Below are positions 8,079 to 17,535 of a stretch of 64,000 nucleotides of DNA, piece after piece. Both the position numbers and the translations under genes were made by a program. Origin of the DNA: Ketobacter sp. Lineage in GTDB: Bacteria; Pseudomonadota; Gammaproteobacteria; Pseudomonadales; Ketobacteraceae. The notes under the pieces are model-generated. The model was given only the letters and a program-made list of their open reading frames with translations, searched no databases and was not told the DNA's origin. Location of the stretch: positions 92,251 to 156,250 of the forward strand of contig NZ_RCHN01000032.1 in NCBI RefSeq assembly GCF_003671495.1, given 5' to 3'. Numbering within the stretch: the first letter of the stretch is position 1; the number at the start of each line of letters is the position of its first letter.

Positions 8079-9552
8079 CGGCTGCTGCCTGCTGCCCGGC
8101 GGTGACCGTGAACAGGGCCTTGGGCTGCACGACCCGCTGGAAGGCCCGGCGGATAGCCTTGGCGTCCACCTGTTCGATGTTGTGGATGTAGGTGTCCAGG
8201 TAATTCAGCGGCAACTGATAAAAGCCGATCATGCCCAGATAGTCCACGATGTTGCTGTTGCTGGCGGTCTGCAGGGGGAAGCTGCCCAGAATGTGGCGTT
8301 TGGCCGCTTCCAGCTCCTCTTCGGTGGGGCCGTTTTCCACAAAGTCCTGCAGCGTCTGGTTAAGCAGGGTCAGGGCCTGTTGGGTCTGGTCGTTGCGGGT
8401 CTGCAGATTGATCAGGAACGGGCCTTCACTGGCCATGGGAATAAAGTGGCTGTACACGCTGTAGGCCAGCCCGTTGTCCTGGCGGATGATCTGGGTGAGG
8501 CGGGAGCTGAAGCCACCGGCCCCCAGGATTTCGTTGCCGACGCTGAGGGCGAACCAGTCCGGGTCACCCCGTTTCACCCCGATGCCGCCCACCATGATGT
8601 GGGTCTGGCTGGAGGGGAATTCCAGGTGCTCCTCACGGGCTTCCGCCAATGGCTGGGCGGAAGCCAGCGTCGGTGCGGCGCGCCCTTTGGGCAATTGGCT
8701 GTCCAGTTGCAGGGCAATCAGTTCTGCCTGGGTGCGGTCGATGTCGCCGATCATGGCGATCACCATATTGGCTGCCACGTAATACTGCTCGTGGAAGCGG
8801 CGCAGGTCATCCGCTGTGATCCGGGTGAGGCTGTCCTCGGTGCCGTTGGGGGGAATGCCATAGGGCAGGTCCGGGTACAGGCCCTGGAAAAACGCTTTCT
8901 GGGCCAGGGCGCCGGGGCTCTGCTTTTCCTGTTGCAACCCCAGCAGCATCTGTTGGCGCAAGCGCTCCAGGCTGGAGACGGGGAAGGTGGGTTGGGCCAC
9001 CACATCATAGAACAGGGTCAGGGCCGGGTCACGGTACTGGGCGTCGGACAGGGTGCGCAGGCTGACGATGGCCATGTCCCGATAGGAGTCGGTGTCGATG
9101 TTGGCCCCCAGGCCTTCAAAATGCCGGGCGATGGCGTCCACGTCGGCAATGCCCGCCCCTTCGGTGAGCATGGCGCTGGTGAGCTGGGCCAGGCCGGGCA
9201 ACGCCCCATCCCGGGCGGCACCGGCGTCAAATACCACCCGCACATCCAGCATGGGAATTTCCCGTGCCCGCACAAACAGCACTTTGGCGCCGTTGGGGGT
9301 GTTCCAGGATTCGATGCGCACCTTGTAGGGCTTGGCCTCGGCCTGTTCAATCAGTTCCAGGGAGGTGAGTTTGGAGCCATCCGCCCGTTGCTTGAGCGGA
9401 GTGCTCTGAACCGGCGTCACAATGGGGCCAGGCTCCTCGCGGTCACCGGGTTTGATGCTGCCGGGCAGGTTGTACAGCACCACGATAAACAGGCTCACCA
9501 CCAGGATCATGATGCTGAGGGTCTTGCGACTGATCTTGCTCTGTTCGGACAT
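8071..9552 (-). CDS. M16-family peptidase-like protein, non-catalytic partner
   Basis: The protein has 493 residues with an N-terminal membrane anchor (about 10-30, LSIMILVVSLFIVVLYNL), so it is probably tethered to the inner membrane facing the periplasm. It has the two-lobe M16 (pitrilysin/processing peptidase) architecture, but where the active subunit has HxxEH this one reads LAQLTSAMLTEGAG, so the zinc ligands are missing. M16 proteins often work as heterodimers of one active and one inactive chain, and the gene lies 20 bases downstream of the active paralogue. The same pair is known next to rsmD/ftsY in Pseudomonas. Confidence 0.88.
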   Translation of the reverse strand: MSEQSKISRKTLSIMILVVSLFIVVLYNLPGSIKPGDREEPGPIVTPVQSTPLKQRADGSKLTSLELIEQAEAKPYKVRIESWNTPNGAKVLFVRAREIPMLDVRVVFDAGAARDGALPGLAQLTSAMLTEGAGIADVDAIARHFEGLGANIDTDSYRDMAIVSLRTLSDAQYRDPALTLFYDVVAQPTFPVSSLERLRQQMLLGLQQEKQSPGALAQKAFFQGLYPDLPYGIPPNGTEDSLTRITADDLRRFHEQYYVAANMVIAMIGDIDRTQAELIALQLDSQLPKGRAAPTLASAQPLAEAREEHLEFPSSQTHIMVGGIGVKRGDPDWFALSVGNEILGAGGFSSRLTQIIRQDNGLAYSVYSHFIPMASEGPFLINLQTRNDQTQQALTLLNQTLQDFVENGPTEEELEAAKRHILGSFPLQTASNSNIVDYLGMIGFYQLPLNYLDTYIHNIEQVDAKAIRRAFQRVVQPKALFTVTAGQQAAAGE

Positions 9553-9572
9553 GAAAAACGATCCTTGGGCGA

Positions 9573-10946
9573 TTACAGGGGTTGCGGGTTGAGCACGGCA
9601 ACGGTCTTATTGTTGTCCACCAGGTATTTGCGGGCGACGGCCTGCACCTGTTCCGGCGTGATGGCGGAGAGTTTTTCCACCATGGCATCCGCTTCCTGCC
9701 AGCTGCGGCCGATGGCCTCCATGCGGCCGATCTGGTTGGCCTGGCTGGAGATGGAATCCTGCTGGTAGATGATGCCGGAAATGATCTGGGCCTTGACCCG
9801 CTCCAGTTCCTCCGGGTCCGCCAGTTCGGTCTGCAGTGTTTCGATCTGGTCGTTAAAGGCCAGTTCCAGCTGTTCGATGGAATAGCCTTCCGCCGGGACG
9901 CCGCTGAAATAGAACAGGGTGTCCCCCAGGGAGAAACCGCCGTAACCGGCCCCGGCGCTGGCCGCGATGCCCTGGTTGCGCACCATGTGGGTTTCGATGC
10001 GGGCGCTGTAGCCGCCGTCCAAAACGCCTGCCAGCATGCGCAGGGCATAGACATCGGTTTCGTCTGCTGCGGTGTTGATGCCGGGCACGTTGTAGCCCAC
10101 ATACAGCGTGGGAATCTTGGCGGGAATGGCGACCTCGATGCGGCGTTCCCCGTTGCCGGGCACTTCCCGGTTGAGGGGGCGCTTGGGCAATTCTCCCCGC
10201 GGAATGGGGCCGAAGTAGCGGGCCGCCAGTTCAAACACCTCCGGTGCCTTCACGTCACCCACCACCACCAGGATGGCGTTGTTGGGCATGTACCATTTTT
10301 TGTACCAGTTACGGGCGTCCTGGGCGGTCATGTTGTCCAGGTCATGCATCCAGCCGATCACCGGATTGTGGTAGCCGGAGGACAGGTAGGCCGCCGCCAT
10401 GAAGCGCTCATAGGCCACCGAATTGGGCTTGTCATCGGTGCGCAGGCGACGCTCCTCCTTCACCACTTCGATCTCTTTGCTGAACGCCGAGTCCGGCATG
10501 ATGGCGTTCTGCATGCGGTCGGCCTCCAGCTCGATGGAGAGGGGCAGGTTGGTGGCGCTCATCAGCTGGTAGTAACCGGTGTAATCGTAGGAGGTGAAGG
10601 CGTTCTCGCTGCCGCCATAGCGGGCGATCAGTTTGGAAAACTCACCGTCGGGAACCTTGTCGGTGCCTTTGAACATCAGGTGTTCCAGCACGTGGGATAC
10701 CCCGGTCACGCCGGCGTGTTCATAACTGGAGCCCACCCGGTACCACACCTGGGACACCATCACCGGTGCCCGGTGGTCTTCCCGCACGATGATCTTCATG
10801 CCGTTGTCCAGGGTGTGGGTGAAGGTGCGCTCGGCGGCGGAGGGGCGGGCCGCGCTGTCGTTGGCGGCCCAGGCGGAGTTCACTGCCGGCGCCAGGCAGA
10901 GCGCCAGGCCCAGGGGCAGTAGGTATCGAGATGCAACGTTTGCCAT
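9573..10946 (-). CDS. M16-family zinc metalloprotease, catalytic partner
   Basis: From the ATG at 10946 the precursor has 457 residues, with a signal peptide ending near AWA (residue 27). The zinc site is intact: H85-V-L-E-H89 (GVSHVLEHLMFKGT) and a third ligand in VVKEERR near 165, matching the HxxEH-x(about 75)-E pattern. The protein is expected in the periplasm, degrading peptides or proteins, together with the inactive partner encoded downstream. An alternative ATG at 10961 adds five residues before the signal peptide and lacks a ribosome-binding site; GGA precedes the chosen start. The gene is divergent from the AddB-like gene across a 176-base region containing a LexA-like box. Confidence 0.92.
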   Translation of the reverse strand: MANVASRYLLPLGLALCLAPAVNSAWAANDSAARPSAAERTFTHTLDNGMKIIVREDHRAPVMVSQVWYRVGSSYEHAGVTGVSHVLEHLMFKGTDKVPDGEFSKLIARYGGSENAFTSYDYTGYYQLMSATNLPLSIELEADRMQNAIMPDSAFSKEIEVVKEERRLRTDDKPNSVAYERFMAAAYLSSGYHNPVIGWMHDLDNMTAQDARNWYKKWYMPNNAILVVVGDVKAPEVFELAARYFGPIPRGELPKRPLNREVPGNGERRIEVAIPAKIPTLYVGYNVPGINTAADETDVYALRMLAGVLDGGYSARIETHMVRNQGIAASAGAGYGGFSLGDTLFYFSGVPAEGYSIEQLELAFNDQIETLQTELADPEELERVKAQIISGIIYQQDSISSQANQIGRMEAIGRSWQEADAMVEKLSAITPEQVQAVARKYLVDNNKTVAVLNPQPL

Positions 10947-11035
10947 GATGTCCAATTTCATTCGGTAATGGATGCTTGGGGTTATGGTAACGGATTAAGA
11001 CCTTGATCGGGCACAGAAATTCCCTGGCCAAAACA

Positions 11036-11051
11036 CTGAATATATATACAG
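11036..11051. promoter_or_regulatory. Near-perfect LexA (SOS) box
   Basis: CTGAATATATATACAG differs at one position from the canonical gammaproteobacterial SOS box CTGTATATATATACAG. It lies in the divergent gap, 71-86 bases upstream of the AddB-like start. A possible promoter, TTCCCT (11020) with TATATA (11043-11048) at 17-base spacing, would be covered by the box. The changed base is in the usually invariant CTGT arm, so affinity may be reduced. Confidence 0.6.
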
Positions 11052-11122
11052 ATAAGGCTCGCCTAATCCGCTGGTTATGGTTACCATACTAGCAAACAAA
11101 CCCCATCCACTGACTGTTCGTA

Positions 11123-13909
11123 TTGCGACCCGTGAAGCCGTTCCAGGAATTTGCCGAGCTCTTCCAAATACTGCAAGCCCACTCCCCCCGAGACCTGTTG
11201 GTCCTCACCCCCAACAAGCGTTTGAGCCGCTTTTTGCGCGACGGTTTCAACCAGTACCAGGCCACCCGCCAGCCCGCCACAGCCTGGGCCACCCCCACCT
11301 GTTATTCCCTGCAGGGATGGTTGCAACAGGCCTGGGAAGCCCTGGCCCTGCGTCCGCAGCATCCCTTGCTGCAGCGGATGCCCCTGGCCCCCATGCAGGA
11401 ACGTATCCTGTGGCAGCGGGTGGTGGCGGAGCATCCGGAAACACCCCCCTTGTTGAGCACCCGGGCCACCGGCAATCATGCCATGGAGGCCTGGCGCCTG
11501 TTGCGGCAGTGGGGGCTGCCGGTGCCCACCGACGGCGACAGTAACGGGCGCATCTTCGCCGCCTGGTGCGACGCCTTCAATCGTGAATGTGAGCAGCGGG
11601 GGGTGCTGTCCCAGGCCCAGGTGGCCGAGGTGGTGAGCGCCTGTCTGCAGGAGGGCGTGCTGCCTGCTCCTGCCACCGTGTTGCTGTACGGCTTTGACGA
11701 AATGACGCCCCAGTTCCAGGGGCTGCTGCAGGCCATGAGCGCCCAGGGCAGCCAGGTTGAGGAGTTGGACTGGCAGGCGCAGGCGCAGCAGAGCGTGCGT
11801 TATGAATTCAGTGACGAGGAAGCGGAAATCGAAGCGGCGGCCCTGTGGGCCCAGGCCCGTATCCAGGACAATCCCCAGCAACGCATTGCCGTGGTGATTC
11901 CCAAGCTGGCGCAACTGCGGGAAGCGGTGGAGCGCATTTTCACCCGTGTCTTCGAACCCCAGTACATTCTGCCGGGTCAGCCCCAGCATGCCCCCGGCTT
12001 TAATATTTCGGCCGGTCAGCCCATGGACGGGGTGCCGGTGGTGGCGGCAGCGTTGAACGTGCTCGCCCTTCAGCGCGGGCTGCTGGATATCGAAGCGGTG
12101 TCCCAGTTGTTGCGTTCCCCCTTTGTGGGCAGCAGCGGGGAACTGCCGGAACGGGCGCGGCTGGATCGGGAGCTGCGGCAGGGGGATCTCAGCCTCAGCC
12201 TGGCGCAGTTGCTGCGGGAACTGGGGCGCCGGGAGGGCGCCGCCGGGGCGCAGTATCGGTTTCGCTGTCCGGACCTGTACGCCGCCCTGGAGCGGCTGGA
12301 CCAATTGCGCCAGAGTGCCCCCAAACAGCAACGGCCCAGTGAGTGGGCACCCTGGTTTCTCCAGTTGCTGACGGTGATGGGCTGGCCCGGGCAGCGTACC
12401 CTGGACACCCTGGAATTCCAGCAGGTGCAAGGTTGGCAGGAGGCGCTGCAGGCGTTTGCCGGTCTGGATGCAGTGTGCGGGGCCATCGATGGCGGCACGG
12501 CGCTGCAGTACCTGACGGTGTTGCTGAAGCACAACAGTTTTCAGGCCCAGACCAAAACGTCCCCCATCCAGATCCTGGGGGTGTTGGAGGCCGCCGGCCT
12601 GCCCTTTGATCATCTCTGGCTCATGAACATGGACGATGAAACCTGGCCGCCGGCGCCGGACCCCAATCCTCTTTTGCCCCTGGGTTTTCAGATTGAACAC
12701 GGCATGCCGCAATCCTCGTCCCAGCGGGAACTGGAGTACGCCCGCCGCCTGTTGCAGCGTCTCAGCAGCAGTGCCCCGGTGGTGGCCTACAGCCACAGCC
12801 GACTGCAGGAGGACAAGCAGCTGCGGGCCAGCACCCTGGTGAGTGAGGTGCCCCTGCAGCCGTTCACCCTGAGCGCACCGGAATCCTTCGCCGGGCAATT
12901 GTTCCGGCAACGGGAGATCGAGACCTCCCTGGAAAGTTGTGGCCCCAAGGTGGTGGACGCGGCGACCATTCGTGGTGGTACCGGCATCCTCAAGGACCAG
13001 GCCGCCTGCCCGTTCCGCGCCTTTGCCCGCCACCGCCTGCACGCCGATGAGATGCCGCTGCCGGCCATGGGGTTGGACGCCCTGGAGCGGGGCAACCTGT
13101 TGCACAAGGTGATGGAACTGATCTGGCGCCGATTGCGGCATCAGCAACGGCTGCTGGAATTGTCCGAGGCGGATTTGCAGGATTTGATTGCCCGCTGCAT
13201 TGAGGCCTCCCTGCAGGCCTTTGCGTTCCGCCATTCCGTGGGCAACCGCCTGCTGCAGATTGAAAGCCAGCGGCTGGCAACCCAGGTGCGGGCGTTTCTG
13301 GAGTTGGAAAAGCAGCGGGCGCCGTTCAGTGTGGTGTTCAACGAGGGTCGCAAAACGGTGAAGCTGGGCAAGTTGCCCCTCAACATTCGCTACGATCGGG
13401 TGGACCGGCTTGAGGACGGCAGCCTGTTTGTACTGGACTACAAAACCGGGCGCCAGGAGATTCGTTACTGGGAGGGGGAGCGGCCCGATGAGCCTCAGGT
13501 GCCGCTCTATTGTGTGGCTAATAGCGGCAAGGTGAGCGGTGCCGCCTTCGGCCAGATCACCGCCGATGAGATTGCCCTTAAAGGCATCGCCGAGGATGTC
13601 TCGGTGGCGCCGGGCATGAAAGGGCCGCAGGCCCTGATGCAGACAGACCAGCCTCACACAGACCAGGCCCAGACAGAACCGCCCCAGGCCAAGGCAACCG
13701 GGGATTGGGCTGCCCTCGTCGAACACTGGCGTGCCGTGCTGGAAAAACTGGCGCAGGAATTCATGGCCGGTGCGGCGGCGGTGGACCCGAAAAAAGCCGG
13801 GGTCACCTGCCGTTATTGCGAATTCAAACCCCTGTGCCGGATTCAGGATCAACCGGTGCAGCACGGCAGCGACGACGACGGCTCTGATGTCGGGGGGGAA
13901 CGTTCATGA
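11123..13909 (+). CDS. AddB-like PD-(D/E)XK nuclease of a nuclease-helicase pair
   Basis: This 928-residue protein has the AddB organisation: a degenerate helicase-like N-terminal region (LLVLTPNKRLSRFL; no proper Walker A motif) and a C-terminal RecB-type nuclease domain with V-L-D772-Y-K774. Four cysteines typical of the AddB iron-sulfur staple are present: C629 (AACPFRAFARHRL) and C896, C899, C905 (CRYCEFKPLC). Such proteins process double-strand DNA ends with an AddA-like helicase. Here the helicase gene follows with a 4-base ATGA overlap. The first codon appears to be TTG at 11123, or GTG at 11132; neither has a clear ribosome-binding site. Family members have been named 'probable DNA repair protein'. 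Confidence 0.88.
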   Translation: MRPVKPFQEFAELFQILQAHSPRDLLVLTPNKRLSRFLRDGFNQYQATRQPATAWATPTCYSLQGWLQQAWEALALRPQHPLLQRMPLAPMQERILWQRVVAEHPETPPLLSTRATGNHAMEAWRLLRQWGLPVPTDGDSNGRIFAAWCDAFNRECEQRGVLSQAQVAEVVSACLQEGVLPAPATVLLYGFDEMTPQFQGLLQAMSAQGSQVEELDWQAQAQQSVRYEFSDEEAEIEAAALWAQARIQDNPQQRIAVVIPKLAQLREAVERIFTRVFEPQYILPGQPQHAPGFNISAGQPMDGVPVVAAALNVLALQRGLLDIEAVSQLLRSPFVGSSGELPERARLDRELRQGDLSLSLAQLLRELGRREGAAGAQYRFRCPDLYAALERLDQLRQSAPKQQRPSEWAPWFLQLLTVMGWPGQRTLDTLEFQQVQGWQEALQAFAGLDAVCGAIDGGTALQYLTVLLKHNSFQAQTKTSPIQILGVLEAAGLPFDHLWLMNMDDETWPPAPDPNPLLPLGFQIEHGMPQSSSQRELEYARRLLQRLSSSAPVVAYSHSRLQEDKQLRASTLVSEVPLQPFTLSAPESFAGQLFRQREIETSLESCGPKVVDAATIRGGTGILKDQAACPFRAFARHRLHADEMPLPAMGLDALERGNLLHKVMELIWRRLRHQQRLLELSEADLQDLIARCIEASLQAFAFRHSVGNRLLQIESQRLATQVRAFLELEKQRAPFSVVFNEGRKTVKLGKLPLNIRYDRVDRLEDGSLFVLDYKTGRQEIRYWEGERPDEPQVPLYCVANSGKVSGAAFGQITADEIALKGIAEDVSVAPGMKGPQALMQTDQPHTDQAQTEPPQAKATGDWAALVEHWRAVLEKLAQEFMAGAAAVDPKKAGVTCRYCEFKPLCRIQDQPVQHGSDDDGSDVGGERS

Positions 13910-16900
13910 CCACACAGCGTCGCCCGTCTGACCGGGAGCAGCGCCAACTGGCCCTGGACCCGGAACAATCTTTTATCTGTGAAGCCCCTGCCGGCAGTGG
14001 TAAAACCGAGCTGCTGACCCAGCGCTTCCTGAATCTGCTGACCCGGGTGGAGCGGCCGGAGCAGGTGCTGGCCATTACCTTCACCCGTAAGGCGGTGGGG
14101 GAAATGCGCGAGCGGATTCTCAGTGCCCTGCAGTCCGCCACCGGCCCGCAGCCCGGGGAAAGCCACAAACAGCAGACCTGGCAGCTGGCCAGTGCGGTGT
14201 TGCAGCGGGACCGGCAGCGCCAGTGGTCGTTGCTGGACAATCCCAACCGTCTGCAGATCAAAACCTTCGACAGCCTGTGTGCCTTTCTCACCAACAGCAT
14301 GCCCCTGGAATCCGCCATTGGTTCCAAACCCCAGATCAGTGACGACAGTGAGGTGATCTACCGGCGGGCGGTACAGGCGTTGCTCGCTACCCTGGAATCC
14401 GCTGAACCCTGGAGCGAGGCACTGGCCACCCTGCTGCAGCAGATGGACAACCGCTTCGCCCGGCTGGAGGCGCTGCTGATGCAAATGCTGACGCGGCGGG
14501 AAGAGTGGCTGCCGTTGCTGGGCTATTCCTTTGGCCAGCAGCCGGACCCGCAGGCAGTGCGGGCCTCGTTGGAGCACAACCTGGGCAGCATCATTCGGGA
14601 TTCGGTGGCGAAAATGCACGAACTGATTCCGCCGCCCCTACAACGGGAGCTGCTGGCACTGGCCGGATTTGCCGCTGCCAACCTCAAACGCATGCAACTG
14701 GACTCACCCATTCTGCACTGCCTGGATCTGGACCTGGATCACGCGCAGCAAAGCCTGCCCGGCTGGACCGAAGCAGACCTGCCCCGCTGGCAAGGCATCA
14801 TCACCCTGCTGACCACCGCCAAAGGGGAGTGGCGCAAGACCGTCAATAAGAACACCGGTTTTCCCCCCGGCGACAATGCTCAGGAAAAACGGGAATGCAA
14901 GGCCCGCAAGGAACAGTTGCTGGAACTGATCGGGCAGCTGCAGGCCGTGGAAGGCCTCGATGACGCGGTGGCGGATATGCTGGTGCTGCCGCAGCCGCAT
15001 TTCAGCGCCGAGCAATGGTGCCTGCTGGATGCCCTGACCCAGGTGTTGCCGGTGCTGGCGGCGCAGCTGCTGCTGGTGTTTCAGGAAACCAACAGCCTGG
15101 ACTTTGCCGAGATCAGTATCCGTGCACGCCGGGCCCTGGGCGCCTTGGACGACCCCAGTCAACTGGCGCTGAAAATGGACTACCGGCTGCAGCACATTCT
15201 GGTGGACGAGTTTCAGGACACCTCCGCCAGCCAGGTGCAGTTGCTGAATCAGCTCACTGCCGGTTGGCAGCCCGGAGACGGCCGCACCCTGTTCTGCGTG
15301 GGGGATGCCATGCAGTCCATCTATGGGTTTCGGGGCGCCAATGTGGGCCTGTTCCTGAATTGCCGGGAACAGGGCCTGGAAAACGTGCCCCTGACCCCGC
15401 TGCGGTTGACCACCAACTTCCGTTCCCAGGCAGGAGTGGTGGAGTGGGTGAACCGTGTTTTCCAGCGGGCGTTTCCGACCGCCAATGACATTTCCACCGG
15501 CGCAGTGACCTATTCCCCCTCTGATGCCTTCCACCCGCAACGGGATGAGCGTTCCGTGTGGGTGCATGGCTTTGTGGAGAGTGAAAACCACGACAGCCGC
15601 GCCGAGGAAGCCCGGGTGATCCTGGAGCTTATTCAAACCTGCCGCAGCCGGCAGCCCGAGGCCAGCATTGCCATCCTGGTGCGCAACCGGCCCCATGCCG
15701 CCCACATCCTGCCGTTGCTGAAGGCCGCCGGGATCAGTTACCGGGCTCTGGATCTGGAGCTGTTGCAGGATCAGCCGGTGATCCAGGATCTGATGGCCCT
15801 GACCCGGGCCCTGTTGCACCCGGCGGATCGCACCGCCTGGTTGGCGGTGCTGCGGGCACCCTGGTGCGGCCTGAGCCTGGTGGATCTGGAAGCCATTGCC
15901 AATCTGCAACGTCCGGAACAGCGGGATTACGACACACTGTTTGTGCAGTTGGAGCAGGCCATGAGCGCGGGCTCAGCCAGCCATTCGCAAGCACAGAATG
16001 GGGATGCAGCACCGCTGCAGAATGATTTTTTCTTCGCTCCCCGGTCACAGCAGGGGCAGCCGGCGGGGCAGTTGCTCAGTGCTGATGGCCGGACCCGCCT
16101 GGCCCGGGTGCTGCCGATTCTGCAGCAGGCGGTTCTTAATGTGGAACGCAAAACCCTGCGCAGCTGGATTGAAGGCACCTGGCTGGCACTGGGCGGGGCG
16201 GCCTGCGTGACGGATGCCGAGGCGCTGAAGAACGCCGACAAGTTTTTCGGCCTGTTGTCGGGCTGGTCCCATGGCAGTGCCATCCCATCCCTGGACAGCC
16301 TGCAAAAAGCGGTGGAAAAACTCTATGCCGCACCGGACCCCAATGCCGACGACCGCCTGCAGATCATGACCATCCACAAATCCAAGGGGCTGGAATTCGA
16401 TGTGGTGATCGTGCCCGCATTGCACAAGGCCCCCCGCAGCGACGATCCGGCGTTACTGCTGTGGCATGAACGCCTGAATAGCCGGGGCGAGATGGAGCTG
16501 GTGATGGCTCCCATTACCGCAGTGGGGCGGGACAAACACCCCACCTACCGCCATTTGCAGATGGAAGACAGCAAGAAAAGCCGATACGAATCCTGTCGCC
16601 TGTTGTATGTGGCCTGCACCCGGGCCAAACAGGCGCTGCATTTAACCGCCCAGGTGAAAGCGGATGAGGCCCGGGCACCGGAGCTGAAGCCACCGGCCAA
16701 GTCGTCCCTGCTTTACAGTATCTGGGAGCCGGTGCAGTTACAGGTGCAGCGTTACGACAGCACGGTGCCGGCGGTCATGGCCCGCACCGGGTTTGCGCCC
16801 CGTCCGTTGCAGCGGTTGCCCCGCCATTGGCAGCCGCCGCCGTTACCCGCCGGCCATCTGCTGGAGCCGTTCGTGCCCCGCTATGAATACGGGGATGCCA

Positions 16901-17454
16901 GCAACCGGGTGGAGCTGAGCTGGCAGGATGCCACCCCGCGGGCGGTGGGCACCCTGGTGCACCGTTACCTGCAGCACATCGGCAACAGTGGCATCCAGCG
17001 CTGGCGCGTCGATGGCATTCGCGCCCTTGAACCGGCCATGGCCGTAGCGTTGTCGGGCCTGGGGGTGCCCCGCCCCCGCCTGTCTGCGGCGGTGGACAAG
17101 GTGAGCCTGGCCCTGCAGATGGTGCTGCAGGACAGCAGGGCGGAGCATTTTCTTTCCCACAAGCACCCGTTCCACGCCAGTGAATACCCCATCACCTTTG
17201 CCAGTTCGGTGGGCCCCAAGAACCTGCAGATCGACCGGGTCTTCACCACCTCGCAGGGCACCACCTGGCTGGTGGACTATAAAACCAGTGAACCGGAAGC
17301 GGGCCAGTCCCTGGACAGCTTCATTGCTCAGGAGCTGGAGCAATACCAGGCACAACTGAGCCTGTATCAGCGGGCGCTGCAGGCGGCGGGCTTCAGCAAA
17401 GTGAAAAAGGCGCTTTACTTTCCCCTGATCACACACTGGCAGGAGGTTGGTTAA
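13906..17454 (+). CDS. AddA-like UvrD/RecB superfamily helicase-nuclease
   Basis: The 1182-residue protein is an SF1A DNA helicase with a C-terminal nuclease. Visible motifs are Walker A at 26-34 (EAPAGSGKT), motif II V-D-E-F-Q-D from 433, GDAMQSIYGFRGA (motif III), HKSKGLEFDVVIVP (motif V) and LLYVACTRAK (motif VI). The C-terminal RecB-type nuclease has D1124-Y-K1126 (WLVDYKTSEPE) near the end. With the upstream AddB-like subunit it should unwind and resect broken DNA ends to prepare them for RecA. The ATG overlaps the AddB-like stop (ATGA). ftsY follows 81 bases downstream. Confidence 0.92.
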   Translation: MTTQRRPSDREQRQLALDPEQSFICEAPAGSGKTELLTQRFLNLLTRVERPEQVLAITFTRKAVGEMRERILSALQSATGPQPGESHKQQTWQLASAVLQRDRQRQWSLLDNPNRLQIKTFDSLCAFLTNSMPLESAIGSKPQISDDSEVIYRRAVQALLATLESAEPWSEALATLLQQMDNRFARLEALLMQMLTRREEWLPLLGYSFGQQPDPQAVRASLEHNLGSIIRDSVAKMHELIPPPLQRELLALAGFAAANLKRMQLDSPILHCLDLDLDHAQQSLPGWTEADLPRWQGIITLLTTAKGEWRKTVNKNTGFPPGDNAQEKRECKARKEQLLELIGQLQAVEGLDDAVADMLVLPQPHFSAEQWCLLDALTQVLPVLAAQLLLVFQETNSLDFAEISIRARRALGALDDPSQLALKMDYRLQHILVDEFQDTSASQVQLLNQLTAGWQPGDGRTLFCVGDAMQSIYGFRGANVGLFLNCREQGLENVPLTPLRLTTNFRSQAGVVEWVNRVFQRAFPTANDISTGAVTYSPSDAFHPQRDERSVWVHGFVESENHDSRAEEARVILELIQTCRSRQPEASIAILVRNRPHAAHILPLLKAAGISYRALDLELLQDQPVIQDLMALTRALLHPADRTAWLAVLRAPWCGLSLVDLEAIANLQRPEQRDYDTLFVQLEQAMSAGSASHSQAQNGDAAPLQNDFFFAPRSQQGQPAGQLLSADGRTRLARVLPILQQAVLNVERKTLRSWIEGTWLALGGAACVTDAEALKNADKFFGLLSGWSHGSAIPSLDSLQKAVEKLYAAPDPNADDRLQIMTIHKSKGLEFDVVIVPALHKAPRSDDPALLLWHERLNSRGEMELVMAPITAVGRDKHPTYRHLQMEDSKKSRYESCRLLYVACTRAKQALHLTAQVKADEARAPELKPPAKSSLLYSIWEPVQLQVQRYDSTVPAVMARTGFAPRPLQRLPRHWQPPPLPAGHLLEPFVPRYEYGDASNRVELSWQDATPRAVGTLVHRYLQHIGNSGIQRWRVDGIRALEPAMAVALSGLGVPRPRLSAAVDKVSLALQMVLQDSRAEHFLSHKHPFHASEYPITFASSVGPKNLQIDRVFTTSQGTTWLVDYKTSEPEAGQSLDSFIAQELEQYQAQLSLYQRALQAAGFSKVKKALYFPLITHWQEVG

Positions 17455-17535
17455 TTTCCAGCTGAGCCGGGCCGGAACAAATGTTAGGATACCCGCCAAC
17501 AGATTTTCAGCAGCAGTGCAGGTCAGGGGTTTTAC

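Noticed and set aside
7999..9768. Open frame of 589 codons on the plus strand across rsmD and an M16 gene
   Set aside because: It crosses two recognisable minus-strand genes, has no domain and no ribosome-binding site; it is an antisense shadow. The same holds for frames at 9582-10922, 1364-2272, 17599-18786 and 14704-15909.
11081..13864. Open frame of 927 codons on the minus strand opposite the AddB-like gene
   Set aside because: Its protein is Gln-, His- and Gly-rich without any domain, while the plus strand encodes a full AddB-like nuclease with motifs. Long antisense frames are expected in G+C-rich genes with this codon use.
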